A stretch of DNA of 64,000 bases from Gammaproteobacteria bacterium. Lineage in GTDB: Bacteria; Pseudomonadota; Gammaproteobacteria; UBA4575. Location: contig CP046178.1 in NCBI GenBank assembly GCA_014075255.1, positions 1,692,894 through 1,756,893 on the forward strand, in the 5' to 3' direction. Below, in pieces: positions 35,930-44,758 of this stretch. Under the pieces are notes generated by a model. It searched no databases and was not told the origin of the DNA. It saw only the letters and a list, made by a program, of their open reading frames with translations. How positions within the stretch are numbered: position 1 is the first letter of the stretch; every line of letters starts with the position of its first letter. Made by a program: the position numbers and the translations under genes.

Positions 35930-37282
35930 ATGGCTATGGCCATTGTATTAGTTCTTTTAGTGATTGGATCCATTGTTTTCCACTTCATGAGTCCATGGTA
36001 CTTCACCGAACTGGCTTCTAATTGGGGTGATATTGATACCACCGTGACGATAACTTTTATTGTCTGCGGAATAGTTTTTGTTGCATCTAATTTGTTTATG
36101 GCTTATTGCATTTTTAAGTTTCGTAACAAGAGCAAAGAGCAGCGCGCAGCATACGAACCGGAAAATAAAAAGCTCGAGGGTTGGTTAACGATAATTACTA
36201 CCATTGGTGTAACTGCAATGTTAGCGCCAGGTTTAGTGGTATGGGCAAAGTTTGTATCACCGCCTGAAGATGCAGCTATTGTTGAAGCCGTAGGACAACA
36301 ATGGCAGTGGACATTTCGTTTGCCGGGTGAAGACAATCGACTCGGTACAGTCGATGCAAGAAAGATAAGTATCGATAATCCATTTGGCATGAATGCTGAC
36401 GACCCTTACGGTCAAGATGATGTTTTAATTTCATCTAATGAACTACACATCCCTATAGATCAACCAGTTAAGTTCAATCTTCGTTCAAAAGATGTTTTGC
36501 ATAATTTCACTGTACCTCAATTTCGCGTGAAAATGGATTTAGTACCAGGAATGATCACTTGGCAATGGTTAACGCCAACACGCATTGGCAGCTATGAAAT
36601 ACTTTGTGAAGAGTTATGCGGCATCGGCCATCACACTATGCGTGGCAGAGTAGTAGTTGAAGAAGAAGAACAATACAAAACATGGCTTGCTGCTCAAAAA
36701 ACTTATGCTCAACTCGTTGCTGCACCGCAAGGTGATGCACACGCTGGTAAAGCAAACTATCAAGTATGTGCTTCCTGTCATGGTTTAGAGGGTGAAGGTA
36801 ACCCCGCACTCAATTCACCAAAAATTAGTGGCCAAGAAGCTTGGTATGTAAAACGTCAACTTGAATACTTCAAACACGGCATTCGCGGCAGCAACCCAGA
36901 TGACACTTTTGGTGCACAAATGGCACCCATGGCGGCAACGCTAGTGGATGATACTGCAATGAATAATGTTGCAGCTTATATTGAAGCTCTACCAAACAAA
37001 CCTGCAGCACAAACCATCAAAGGCGATGCTGATCGTGGTAAAAAACTTTATATCACATGTAGCAAATGTCATGGAAAGCAAGCAGAAGGCAGATGGGCCT
37101 TAAATGCTCCACGCATGGCAGGCATGAGTGATTGGTATTTGCTCACGCAATTAAAAAACTTTAAAGATGGAAAACGTGGCGCCCATCCTGGCGACATTAC
37201 TGGAAGGCAAATGGAATCGATGGTTTTAAGTTTAAATGAAGAAAAGATGCAAGATGTAATTGCATACATTAATTCCCTGTAA
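35930..37282 (+). CDS. coxB: Cytochrome c oxidase subunit II fused to two cytochrome c domains
   Basis: Carries electrons into the oxidase. Two membrane helices lie near 5-25 and 40-65. The CuA domain (from about 90) ends in CEELCGIGHHTM, which holds the copper ligands. Two successive cytochrome c domains follow, with heme sites CASCH near 275 and CSKCH near 370, giving 450 residues instead of the usual 250-350. The ATG at 35930, behind GGGAG at 35917-35921, is preferred to a TTG two codons earlier. It lies 29 bp after cyoE and 49 bp before coxA. Confidence 0.94.
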   Translation: MAMAIVLVLLVIGSIVFHFMSPWYFTELASNWGDIDTTVTITFIVCGIVFVASNLFMAYCIFKFRNKSKEQRAAYEPENKKLEGWLTIITTIGVTAMLAPGLVVWAKFVSPPEDAAIVEAVGQQWQWTFRLPGEDNRLGTVDARKISIDNPFGMNADDPYGQDDVLISSNELHIPIDQPVKFNLRSKDVLHNFTVPQFRVKMDLVPGMITWQWLTPTRIGSYEILCEELCGIGHHTMRGRVVVEEEEQYKTWLAAQKTYAQLVAAPQGDAHAGKANYQVCASCHGLEGEGNPALNSPKISGQEAWYVKRQLEYFKHGIRGSNPDDTFGAQMAPMAATLVDDTAMNNVAAYIEALPNKPAAQTIKGDADRGKKLYITCSKCHGKQAEGRWALNAPRMAGMSDWYLLTQLKNFKDGKRGAHPGDITGRQMESMVLSLNEEKMQDVIAYINSL

Positions 37283-37331
37283 ATTTTTATTTGATATTAA
37301 ATTTTGTATTTGTAAATGAGGTAGTAACAAA

Positions 37332-39077
37332 ATGGCACATGTAGCATTAGCCGATGAAGGTCAAGATCTCGCCCACCCTAAAACGTGGATAGGCGCATAT
37401 GTCTGGAGCCAAGATCATAAAATTATTGGTATTCAATATATTCTCACTGCCACGGCAGTAGGCGTTGTAGCGTTAGTTCTATCATTCATGATGCGTTTGC
37501 AACTAGGTTTCCCCGGTGCGTTTGATTTAATTCAACCTAGCGAATATTACCAAGCCGTCACCATGCACGGCATGATTATGATCGTGTTTATGCTGACGGC
37601 ATTCTTCCTAGGGGGGTTCGGTAACATCTTAATACCACTGATGTGTGGGGCAAGAGATATGGCCTTCCCGTTCATGAACATGCTTAGCTACTGGGTGTAC
37701 TTACTATCTGTGATAGTGGTATGTGCGAGCTTCTTTATACCTGAAGGCCCCACTGGAGCAGGTTGGACCTTATACCCACCGCAAGCCATCACGGAAGGAA
37801 CCGCCGGGGCTGACTGGGGAATTGTTTGTATGACAGTTTCTCTAGGACTGTTTGTAATTGCTTTCACCATGGGTGGATTAAATTATGTCACCACCGCTTT
37901 CCAAGCACGCACACGTGGCATGACACTCATGCGTATGCCTTTGTCTGTTTGGGGCATTATTATGGCCACCATCCTGGGCTTACTAGCGTTTCCTGCTTTA
38001 TTAGTTAGCGTGATAATGATGACGTTAGATAAAACTTTAGGCACCAGCTTTTTCATTCCTGCAATATCGTCACTTGGGGAAAACTTAAGTCACGATGGTG
38101 GCAGCCCTATTCTTTTTCAACATTTGTTTTGGTTTTTTGGACACCCTGAAGTGTATATCGTCGCATTACCTGCCTTCGGCATCGTCTCAGATTTAATTAG
38201 TACGCATGCGCGCAAAAATATTTTTGGCTACCGCATGATGGTATGGGCCTTAGTCGCCATTGGCGGACTAAGCTTTATTGTTTGGGCACACCATATGTAT
38301 GTAAGTGGAATGAATCCGTACTTCGGCTTCTTCTTTGCAACCACGACATTGATCATTGCGGTACCGACAGCGATTAAAGTCTACAACTGGGTGTTAACTC
38401 TCTGGCAAGGCAACATTCATCTTAATGTGCCAATGTTATTTGCCATTGGCTTTGTGTTTACCTTTATCCATGGCGGTATCACCGGCTTATTCTTAGGTAA
38501 TGTTGTGGTAGACGTACCGCTTTCTGATACGTACTTTGTAGTGGGACACTTTCATATGGTGATGGGCGTATCACCGTTCTTAGTCGTATTTGGTGGCATT
38601 TATCATTGGTTTCCAATGCTCACGGGGCGCATGCTTAATGACACCATGGGCAAATTGCATTTCTGGACGACGTTCTTAGGCACCTATGCCATCTACTTAC
38701 CGATGCACTACATCGGCATACTGGGTGTACCGCGTCGTTACTATGCAAATGGGTCAACCGAGTTCTTGCCGGATTCCGTACAAGCTGCAAATGTAAGCAT
38801 TACGATTGCAGCGCTCATTGTCGGTGGTGCGCAATTCTTATTTATTATAAATCTTGTTTGGAGCACCTTCAAAGGCAAGAAATCCGAACGTAATCCTTGG
38901 CGTGCGACTTCACTGGAATGGCAAACCGAAGATTATCCACCCAAGCATGGCAACTGGGGAGCAAAGCTCCCTATCGTTCACAGATGGGCGTATTCCTATA
39001 GCGTGCCGGGTGCAATTGAAGATTTCATTCCTCAAACTGAAGAGCCTAGTGAAAATACTAAAGGCGATGTGCACTAA
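37332..39077 (+). CDS. coxA: Cytochrome c oxidase subunit I
   Basis: Catalytic subunit of an A-type heme-copper oxidase, reducing oxygen to water and pumping protons. It has about twelve or more membrane helices and 581 residues. Heme and copper ligands are visible: HGMIMIVFML (low-spin heme His), FWFFGHPEVYIVALPAFG (CuB His cross-linked to Tyr, with the Glu of the D pathway), WAHHMYVSG (two CuB His) and VVGHFHMVMG (heme His pair). Confidence 0.97.
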   Translation: MAHVALADEGQDLAHPKTWIGAYVWSQDHKIIGIQYILTATAVGVVALVLSFMMRLQLGFPGAFDLIQPSEYYQAVTMHGMIMIVFMLTAFFLGGFGNILIPLMCGARDMAFPFMNMLSYWVYLLSVIVVCASFFIPEGPTGAGWTLYPPQAITEGTAGADWGIVCMTVSLGLFVIAFTMGGLNYVTTAFQARTRGMTLMRMPLSVWGIIMATILGLLAFPALLVSVIMMTLDKTLGTSFFIPAISSLGENLSHDGGSPILFQHLFWFFGHPEVYIVALPAFGIVSDLISTHARKNIFGYRMMVWALVAIGGLSFIVWAHHMYVSGMNPYFGFFFATTTLIIAVPTAIKVYNWVLTLWQGNIHLNVPMLFAIGFVFTFIHGGITGLFLGNVVVDVPLSDTYFVVGHFHMVMGVSPFLVVFGGIYHWFPMLTGRMLNDTMGKLHFWTTFLGTYAIYLPMHYIGILGVPRRYYANGSTEFLPDSVQAANVSITIAALIVGGAQFLFIINLVWSTFKGKKSERNPWRATSLEWQTEDYPPKHGNWGAKLPIVHRWAYSYSVPGAIEDFIPQTEEPSENTKGDVH

Positions 39078-39079
39078 TC

Positions 39080-39745
39080 ATGACTGCAACACTCATCATC
39101 CTAGCGATAATAATGGGCACAGTTGTGTTCTGGCTAATTCGCCAGACGATTAATGTTCAACCTTGGGCAGAAGAAGGACCCATTGAACAGCACCATGCTG
39201 GCGGGCCCCTTTCTATCCCAGCAGCAAAAATTGGCTTAGTCGCCTTTCTGGCAGTTGCTAGTTCATTATTTTCACTTTTTGTAAGTGCTTACTTTCAGCG
39301 CATGGACTACGGTGACTGGACGCCACTTATTGAACCTGGTGTGCTCTGGGTAAATACCGTTTTATTAATATTAAGCAGTGTGTTTTTTCAACGCGCACGT
39401 AACGCCGCGATTAAAAGCCAAGTGAGTAAGGTGAAAATCAACTTGCTCATTGCTGGCTTGTTTACGTTTACCTTTATTGCCGGCCAATTATGGGCTTGGC
39501 AAGGATTATATGATGCAGGTTATTTTCTTACCTCAAACCCTGCCAACTCTTTCTTTTATGTGTTAACTGCAATACATGCATTGCATATTATTGGTGGTCT
39601 TTGGGTGTGGAGTAAAACGGTGTTCAAATTACAAAACAAAGCTGAAGCTCATAAAATTCGCGTAAGTGTCGAACTATGTACGATCTATTGGCACTTTTTA
39701 TTACTGGTTTGGTTAGTGCTTTTTGCACTATTGTTATCTACTTAA
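39080..39745 (+). CDS. Heme-copper oxidase subunit III, first of two
   Basis: 221 residues with about six membrane segments. The C-terminal half carries subunit III hallmarks: FIAGQLWAWQGL, FFYVLTAIHALHIIGGLWVW and VELCTIYWHFLLLVWLVLFALLL. The N-terminal part begins with a single extra helix and a polar loop (INVQPWAEEGPIEQHHAGG). It starts two bases after the coxA stop. A second subunit III follows directly. Confidence 0.85.
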   Translation: MTATLIILAIIMGTVVFWLIRQTINVQPWAEEGPIEQHHAGGPLSIPAAKIGLVAFLAVASSLFSLFVSAYFQRMDYGDWTPLIEPGVLWVNTVLLILSSVFFQRARNAAIKSQVSKVKINLLIAGLFTFTFIAGQLWAWQGLYDAGYFLTSNPANSFFYVLTAIHALHIIGGLWVWSKTVFKLQNKAEAHKIRVSVELCTIYWHFLLLVWLVLFALLLST

Positions 39746-39766
39746 GATAGAAAGGAACATAAGCGT

Positions 39767-40444
39767 ATGTCACAAGATTCAGGTCAAGTCGCTGAGAGTG
39801 GTGTAGTCGATGAGCTAATCACGGATTGGGCCGACGATAAAGAAGTGTTTAAAGTGCACTGGGGCAAAGCCATGATGTGGATCTTCCTCTTAAGTGATAC
39901 TTTTATTTTTACTTCTTTTCTCACTGGCTACATGAAGATACGCACTAGCTCCACCATCCCATGGCCAAATGCTAGTGAAATATTTGCACTCAGTTTTGGT
40001 GGCGACCCCATTCCTTTAATTTTAATCGCTATCATGACATTTGTATTAATCACCAGTAGCGGCACCATGGCACTCGCAGTGAACTATGGTTATCGACGTG
40101 ATCGTAACAAAACAGCACTCCTGCTATTTATCACAGCAGCATTTGGTTTGCTATTCGTTGGTATGCAAGCTTTTGAGTGGACTAAACTCATAGTAGAAGA
40201 AGGTATTCGACCTTGGGGCAATCCTTTTGGTGCACCACAATTTGGCGCATGCTTTTTCATGATTACCGGCTTTCATGGCGCACACGTTTCGGGGGGCGTA
40301 ATTTATTTAACCTACGTTGCCATTGGCGTGATGAATGGGCGTTATGAGAAAAAAGGTTACGACATTGTCGAAATTTGTGGCCTATATTGGCACTTTGTCG
40401 ATTTAGTTTGGGTATTTATTTTTGCATTCTTTTATCTTTGGTGA
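39767..40444 (+). CDS. Heme-copper oxidase subunit III, second of two
   Basis: 225 residues. It has the conserved subunit III elements KAMMWIFLLSDTFIFTSFL, FFMITGFHGAHVSGGVIYL and VEICGLYWHFVDLVWVFIFAFFYLW, and matches the classical subunit III pattern better than its upstream neighbour. Only weak similarity links the two, so this is an ancient pair rather than a recent duplication. Followed after 9 bp by the subunit IV gene. Confidence 0.88.
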   Translation: MSQDSGQVAESGVVDELITDWADDKEVFKVHWGKAMMWIFLLSDTFIFTSFLTGYMKIRTSSTIPWPNASEIFALSFGGDPIPLILIAIMTFVLITSSGTMALAVNYGYRRDRNKTALLLFITAAFGLLFVGMQAFEWTKLIVEEGIRPWGNPFGAPQFGACFFMITGFHGAHVSGGVIYLTYVAIGVMNGRYEKKGYDIVEICGLYWHFVDLVWVFIFAFFYLW

Positions 40445-40453
40445 GGTATAACC

Positions 40454-40819
40454 ATGTCAGCGACAGATTCAGGACATCAAGAGCATCCACTTAGTATCTA
40501 TCTTTGGATTTGGATTTTACTGTTTGTACTCAGTACCTTTTCTTATATGGTGGATTATTATCAGCTTCAAGGTGCATTAAGGTGGAACCTGATCATCATC
40601 TTCATGATGTTGAAAGCCGGATTTATTGTTTCTATTTTTATGCATATGACGTGGGAACGAATTGCACTGATAAGTGCCATATTAGTCCCCCCCTTATGCT
40701 TATTGGTTCTTATCATATTAATGTCCATCGAAGGAAAATATACTCACTCACAACGAGCAACGTTCTTTGGTCTTGACGAAGCACCTGTAGTAGAACACCA
40801 TGGGAAAAAAGAACATTAA
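40454..40819 (+). CDS. Cytochrome c oxidase subunit IV (prokaryotic type)
   Basis: 121 residues with three membrane helices (about 15-32, 43-65 and 75-92). The sequence NLIIIFMMLKAGFIVSIFMHMTWERIALI is typical of the prokaryotic COX4 family, a small stabilising subunit. The C terminus is soluble and His-rich (EHHGKKEH). Confidence 0.88.
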   Translation: MSATDSGHQEHPLSIYLWIWILLFVLSTFSYMVDYYQLQGALRWNLIIIFMMLKAGFIVSIFMHMTWERIALISAILVPPLCLLVLIILMSIEGKYTHSQRATFFGLDEAPVVEHHGKKEH

Positions 40820-40824
40820 ATTAT

Positions 40825-41481
40825 TTGATTGATATTTCCCTTTCCACGATTCGATTTATAAATTATCGCCTTCGCTGTAATTCCCAATTAGTTTTTACAT
40901 GCCTAGCTCTTGCCCTAGCACTGCACAGTGCGGGTGTAGGAGCTCATGGTGGCGTATTTCTTGAACAAGACGTATGTATTATAGAAATAGATTTCTATAA
41001 AGCGCATTTCACTATCTACCAACCACAAATCAGCAAACACGAACAATTCTGTGAAGACATTCCAGAAATTGGCGAAAGTACTTTTGTCATGGAATATTTA
41101 CACGATGGCTTACGCGACATGCAAGTAGATTTTCGGATTATTAAAGATACACAGAAACTTGGTCGTTTTGCCAAACTTGAAGACATTGAAAAATTAGAAG
41201 ATATACAGCAACAAACCATATTTTACCAAGCCCCCACATTCAATATTGATGGTGTTTACCTGGCACAATACGATTTCACTGAAAAGGAATACTATATAGG
41301 TATAGTCACTGCTAAATACCCAGATCAAGAAAAAATATATACAGCTGTATTTCCTTTTCAAGTAGGTGGTAGTAACTGGGGCTATATTCCAGCGATAATA
41401 AGTTTAGCATTATTCTTACAACTAAATTACTGGTTAATGAATGGTGGCTTTACTCATTTACGGAAACTATTTAAATCATGA
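40825..41481 (+). CDS. Uncharacterised exported protein in the cytochrome oxidase locus
   Basis: 218 residues from a TTG start at 40825; no ATG is available nearby, so the start is uncertain. A signal peptide (LVFTCLALALALHSAGVGA) is followed by the mature start HGGVFLEQDVCIIEIDFYKAHFTIYQP, with His and Cys residues that could bind metal. FCEDIPEIGESTFVMEYLHDGLRDMQVDFRI follows, and a membrane helix lies near 190-208. I recognise similar proteins only from oxidase gene clusters, where they have no assigned role. Its stop overlaps the next gene by four bases. Confidence 0.8.
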   Translation: MIDISLSTIRFINYRLRCNSQLVFTCLALALALHSAGVGAHGGVFLEQDVCIIEIDFYKAHFTIYQPQISKHEQFCEDIPEIGESTFVMEYLHDGLRDMQVDFRIIKDTQKLGRFAKLEDIEKLEDIQQQTIFYQAPTFNIDGVYLAQYDFTEKEYYIGIVTAKYPDQEKIYTAVFPFQVGGSNWGYIPAIISLALFLQLNYWLMNGGFTHLRKLFKS

Positions 41482-41876
41482 GAACAATAATTATTATTTT
41501 TATTTCTTTATTGTTTTGTACTTCAACGCTTGCAGAGATGGATCTTGCAGCAAGTAAGTCTTCGGACAATGGACATTTCCAAGTTCGTTACATCAGCAAA
41601 CTGGAGCCAATAGAAATTAACAATCTACACGCTTGGATTATTCATATTAAAGATAAAGATGGAAATGACATCCCCAATGCAGAAGTTAACGTAATTGGCG
41701 GCATGCCCGAACATAACCATGGGCTTCCTACACAACCGCAGATAACCAAAGATCTCGGCGATGGATGTTACTTGCTTGAAGGCATGAAGTTTCACATGTT
41801 GGGATGGTGGACCGTGACTGTATCTATCACTATTAAAGATATTAGCGACGTTGTCACTTTTAATCTTAAATTATAA
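41478..41876 (+). CDS. Exported YtkA/FixH-like domain protein
   Basis: 132 residues with a signal peptide ending near LAEM (residue 20). The mature part is an immunoglobulin-like fold as in YtkA-like or FixH-type proteins: LHAWIIHIKDKDGNDIPNAEVNVIGGMPEHNHGLPTQPQ and GMKFHMLGWWTVTVSI. The Met/His-rich segment (GGMPEHNHGLP, MKFHM) would suit copper binding. It is translationally coupled to the upstream gene (4-bp overlap) and is followed after 8 bp by the di-heme peroxidase gene. Probably an oxidase assembly or copper-handling factor, by inference. Confidence 0.8.
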   Translation: MRTIIIIFISLLFCTSTLAEMDLAASKSSDNGHFQVRYISKLEPIEINNLHAWIIHIKDKDGNDIPNAEVNVIGGMPEHNHGLPTQPQITKDLGDGCYLLEGMKFHMLGWWTVTVSITIKDISDVVTFNLKL

Positions 41877-41884
41877 AACCGCTA

Positions 41885-43165
41885 ATGCCGAAGTATCCCC
41901 GCAATACGTGCTTTGCGACCGCTGTAATAATATTTGTTTCTATACTTACGTTATGGAGCTGCCAAAATAACAACCCATATGATTGGTCTGCAGATGAAAT
42001 TAAAATTCTGCAATCTCTATCCATAAGAGAGCTCCCACCACTACCAAATGATCGCAGCAATGCCGTTGCAGATAACTTAAGCGCAGCAGAATTTGGCAGA
42101 CAGTTATTTTTTGATGAGCGCTTTAGCTATAATTCAAAGATCTCATGCGCAACTTGTCACATACCTGAACAATATTTTACTGACGGCTTAGTCACCGCCG
42201 CAGGTGCGCAAGCCGGTATTCGCAATACTCCTACTTTAGTAGGTACCGCGTATAGTCCATGGCAATTTTGGGATGGTCGCAGCGATAGTCTATGGTCGCA
42301 AGCTTTAGCACCGCTGGAGAATAGTTTGGAACATGCGGGTTCTCGAAATCAGTTTGCACATATTATTTTTGCAGACAAAAACTATCGCGAATACTACGCT
42401 GAATTATTTGGGCCGATGCCAGATTTATCTGACATGAAACGTTTTCCAATTATGGCTGCCCCTACAGATAGCAAGGAGTTGCAGAATGCATGGCAAGCAA
42501 TGAACTCCGAAGATCAAAAAACAGTAAATATAGTTTTTTCAAACATTGCAAAATCTATAGCCGCATATCAAAGATTGCTGCAGCCCGCAGCATCAAGGTT
42601 TGATACCTATATTGAAGGAGTAATTAATAAAGATTCTGAAAAATTAAAATCATTAAATAAAAATGAAGTTATGGGCTTAAGATTATTCATTGGCAAAGCA
42701 CAATGTATAAATTGTCATAATGGGCCGTTGTTAACCAATAATGAATTTCATAATACTGGCGTCCTTTCTGCTGCACGACAATTACCAAGTTTAGGGCGTG
42801 TAAACGGCGTTAGAGTTGTCTTAGCTGATCCATTTAACTGCCAAGGTAATTTTAGTGATGCTGCTTCAAGTCAATGTGCACATTTACGCTTTGTTAAAAC
42901 AGGTGATGAATTAATAGCTGCCCATAAAGTACCAACATTGAGAAATGTAGCAGACACCGCACCCTATATGCATGCAGGACAATTAAGCACCTTGGAAGAA
43001 GTTATAGAACATTACAATCAAGCACCATTGGCAATGATTGGACACAATGAAGCTAATCCTCTTGAACTCAGCAAAAAAGAAAGAAAACGACTTACACTTT
43101 TTCTACATAGTTTATCTGCACCGCTCATAACAGATTCGAAGTGGCTAATTAATCCACATAAATAA
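41885..43165 (+). CDS. Di-heme cytochrome c peroxidase / MauG-family protein
   Basis: 426 residues. A membrane anchor or signal (FATAVIIFVSILTLWSC, possibly a lipobox) is followed by two heme-binding sites, CATCH near 94 and CINCH near 275. Family signatures are ELGRQLFFDERFS-like AAEFGRQLFFDERFSYNSKISCATCH, RNTPTLVGTAYSPWQFWDGR, and late KVPTLRNVADTAPYMHAGQLSTLEEVIEHYN. It either removes peroxide with electrons from cytochrome c or modifies a protein partner. Its place in the oxidase operon suggests a link to the respiratory chain. Confidence 0.9.
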   Translation: MPKYPRNTCFATAVIIFVSILTLWSCQNNNPYDWSADEIKILQSLSIRELPPLPNDRSNAVADNLSAAEFGRQLFFDERFSYNSKISCATCHIPEQYFTDGLVTAAGAQAGIRNTPTLVGTAYSPWQFWDGRSDSLWSQALAPLENSLEHAGSRNQFAHIIFADKNYREYYAELFGPMPDLSDMKRFPIMAAPTDSKELQNAWQAMNSEDQKTVNIVFSNIAKSIAAYQRLLQPAASRFDTYIEGVINKDSEKLKSLNKNEVMGLRLFIGKAQCINCHNGPLLTNNEFHNTGVLSAARQLPSLGRVNGVRVVLADPFNCQGNFSDAASSQCAHLRFVKTGDELIAAHKVPTLRNVADTAPYMHAGQLSTLEEVIEHYNQAPLAMIGHNEANPLELSKKERKRLTLFLHSLSAPLITDSKWLINPHK

Positions 43166-43301
43166 GCGAATTTTACCCATCCTATTGCTAAAGAAATAGC
43201 ATTGCAGCCTGAGCAATCTATCCTGTTAAGGATATAAATAATTTGCCAGTTTCTTAGAATTAAACCCGTTATAATCTCTTCTCAATTTTGGAGTCTAAGA
43301 T

Positions 43302-44198
43302 TTGAACGCCACCATTTCAGCGGTACGCACCCAGGCAAGTGATCTGTTTGAGATAAGCAAACCCCGCATTGCTTTATTAGTCTTGCTTACTACTTTTACC
43401 GGTATGTGGTTAGCGGGTGGAGGTTATGTACCATTAGACTTAGTCATCTACACACTCATTGGCACAGGTTTAGCTTCTGCCTCAAGTGGCGCATTAAACA
43501 ATTACGTAGATCGTGAGGTTGATAAACTCATGGCGCGCACACGTAATCGTGCCTTGCCAACCTCAAGACTACAACCGCAACAAGCTTTATGGTTTGGTGC
43601 AATTCTAAGCATTTCTTCTTTCGCAATTTTATTTTATTTAGTAAACCCACTAACCGCATACTTAGCGTTAGGCACTACATTTTTCTATGTTGTGATTTAT
43701 ACCATCTGGCTGAAACGCACTTCTCCATTGTGCACAGAAATTGGTGGAGTTGCAGGTGCATTACCTCCCGTTATTGGTTGGGCTGCAGTTACCAACGATA
43801 TCAGTTGGCAAGCCATGGTAATGTTTTTAATAATGTTTATTTGGCAGCCGCCACATTTTTGGGCGCTAGCCTTGCTACGTGCAGATGAATATCGTAAAGC
43901 TAACTTACCCATGCTACCAGTGGTTAGTGGTATGGAGGTGACTAAATTTAGAATGCTGCTCTACACCATCGTATTGATACCCGTCAGCACCACAATGTAT
44001 TGGTTCAAACTGGCTGGCCCTATCTACCTAGTTGCTGCTTTAGTACTAGGCATTATCTATTTAGTCATCACTATAGATTTTGCACGCAAACCTATTACGC
44101 ACCAAAGTACAAAACGTTTATTTGGCTACTCAATTATTTATTTGTGCGGGTTATTTGTATTCATCTTCGCAGACTGCCAATGCAATGGGGCTGTATAA
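43302..44198 (+). CDS. cyoE: Heme O synthase (protoheme IX farnesyltransferase), copy 2
   Basis: 298-residue UbiA-type prenyltransferase, closely similar over its whole length to the copy at 35001-35900 (same NNYVDREVDKLMARTR motif, GWAAVTNDI, FIWQPPHFWALALLR, DFARKPITH; well over two thirds identical by eye). It starts with TTG at 43302 behind GGAG (43290-43293). Its C terminus FADCQCNGAV parallels FIDCKCGGAAA of copy 1. A 136-bp gap separates it from the peroxidase gene, so it may have its own promoter. Confidence 0.94.
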   Translation: MNATISAVRTQASDLFEISKPRIALLVLLTTFTGMWLAGGGYVPLDLVIYTLIGTGLASASSGALNNYVDREVDKLMARTRNRALPTSRLQPQQALWFGAILSISSFAILFYLVNPLTAYLALGTTFFYVVIYTIWLKRTSPLCTEIGGVAGALPPVIGWAAVTNDISWQAMVMFLIMFIWQPPHFWALALLRADEYRKANLPMLPVVSGMEVTKFRMLLYTIVLIPVSTTMYWFKLAGPIYLVAALVLGIIYLVITIDFARKPITHQSTKRLFGYSIIYLCGLFVFIFADCQCNGAV

Positions 44199-44366
44199 AT
44201 AACCAACCTACTCCTGGCCACACTACTTAGTAGGATGCTCTCTCAGTGTTTCGCTCTGTAACACCACCAATAACTTAGAAAACACATACTACTATTTGTT
44301 ACAGATTACAGCCTATTGGCCGATATATCTTTTAAGCCGCACTCTCGTATTTACATGCTTATGACT

Positions 44367-44744
44367 ATGAAAGCATTTATATTCACCATTTTCTTGTATT
44401 GTATGACTGTTCAACATGCATATTCAGCAGTGACCACCATTACATGCGATTACGACGCCTTCGCATCCATTCAAAGAGTTGAACAAGCTATTGAGATCAT
44501 GCAATTAGTATTCACGGTAGATACTGAGACCAGTGAAGCACAGATTATTCGTAAAACAGGCGTAACGGATGTGGATTTATATCCTAGCGGTGGCGGGTTT
44601 ACTTTTATCGAAGTTAATGAACGCGGCAATGTACTCACAACGACTGTTGATATCCATGGCAAAACAGCGCATAGCAGGAATACGATTTTAGATAGTGAAC
44701 TTATCCCCAGCCAGTTTTATGGCACCTGTAACTACGAGCAATAA
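44367..44744 (+). CDS. Small exported protein of unknown function
   Basis: About 125 residues from ATG 44367. Other in-frame starts lie at 44316 (TTG), 44355 and 44361. A clean signal peptide, MKAFIFTIFLYCMTVQHAYSA, is followed by a mature domain with two cysteines (TITCDYDAF and YGTCNYEQ) that could form one disulfide joining the two ends. Not recognised. The gap before it (44199-44315) holds only a weak CCTACT...AGTAGG stem. Confidence 0.65.
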   Translation: MKAFIFTIFLYCMTVQHAYSAVTTITCDYDAFASIQRVEQAIEIMQLVFTVDTETSEAQIIRKTGVTDVDLYPSGGGFTFIEVNERGNVLTTTVDIHGKTAHSRNTILDSELIPSQFYGTCNYEQ

Positions 44745-44758
44745 ATTTATTATTTAGA

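Noticed and set aside
43302-44198. Possibility that the second cyoE is an assembly duplicate
   Set aside because: The copies differ at many positions and in flanking sequence and start codon (GTG versus TTG), so they are separate genes.
44199-44315. CCTACT...AGTAGG stem as terminator after the second cyoE
   Set aside because: The stem is short with a long loop and no T run follows it.
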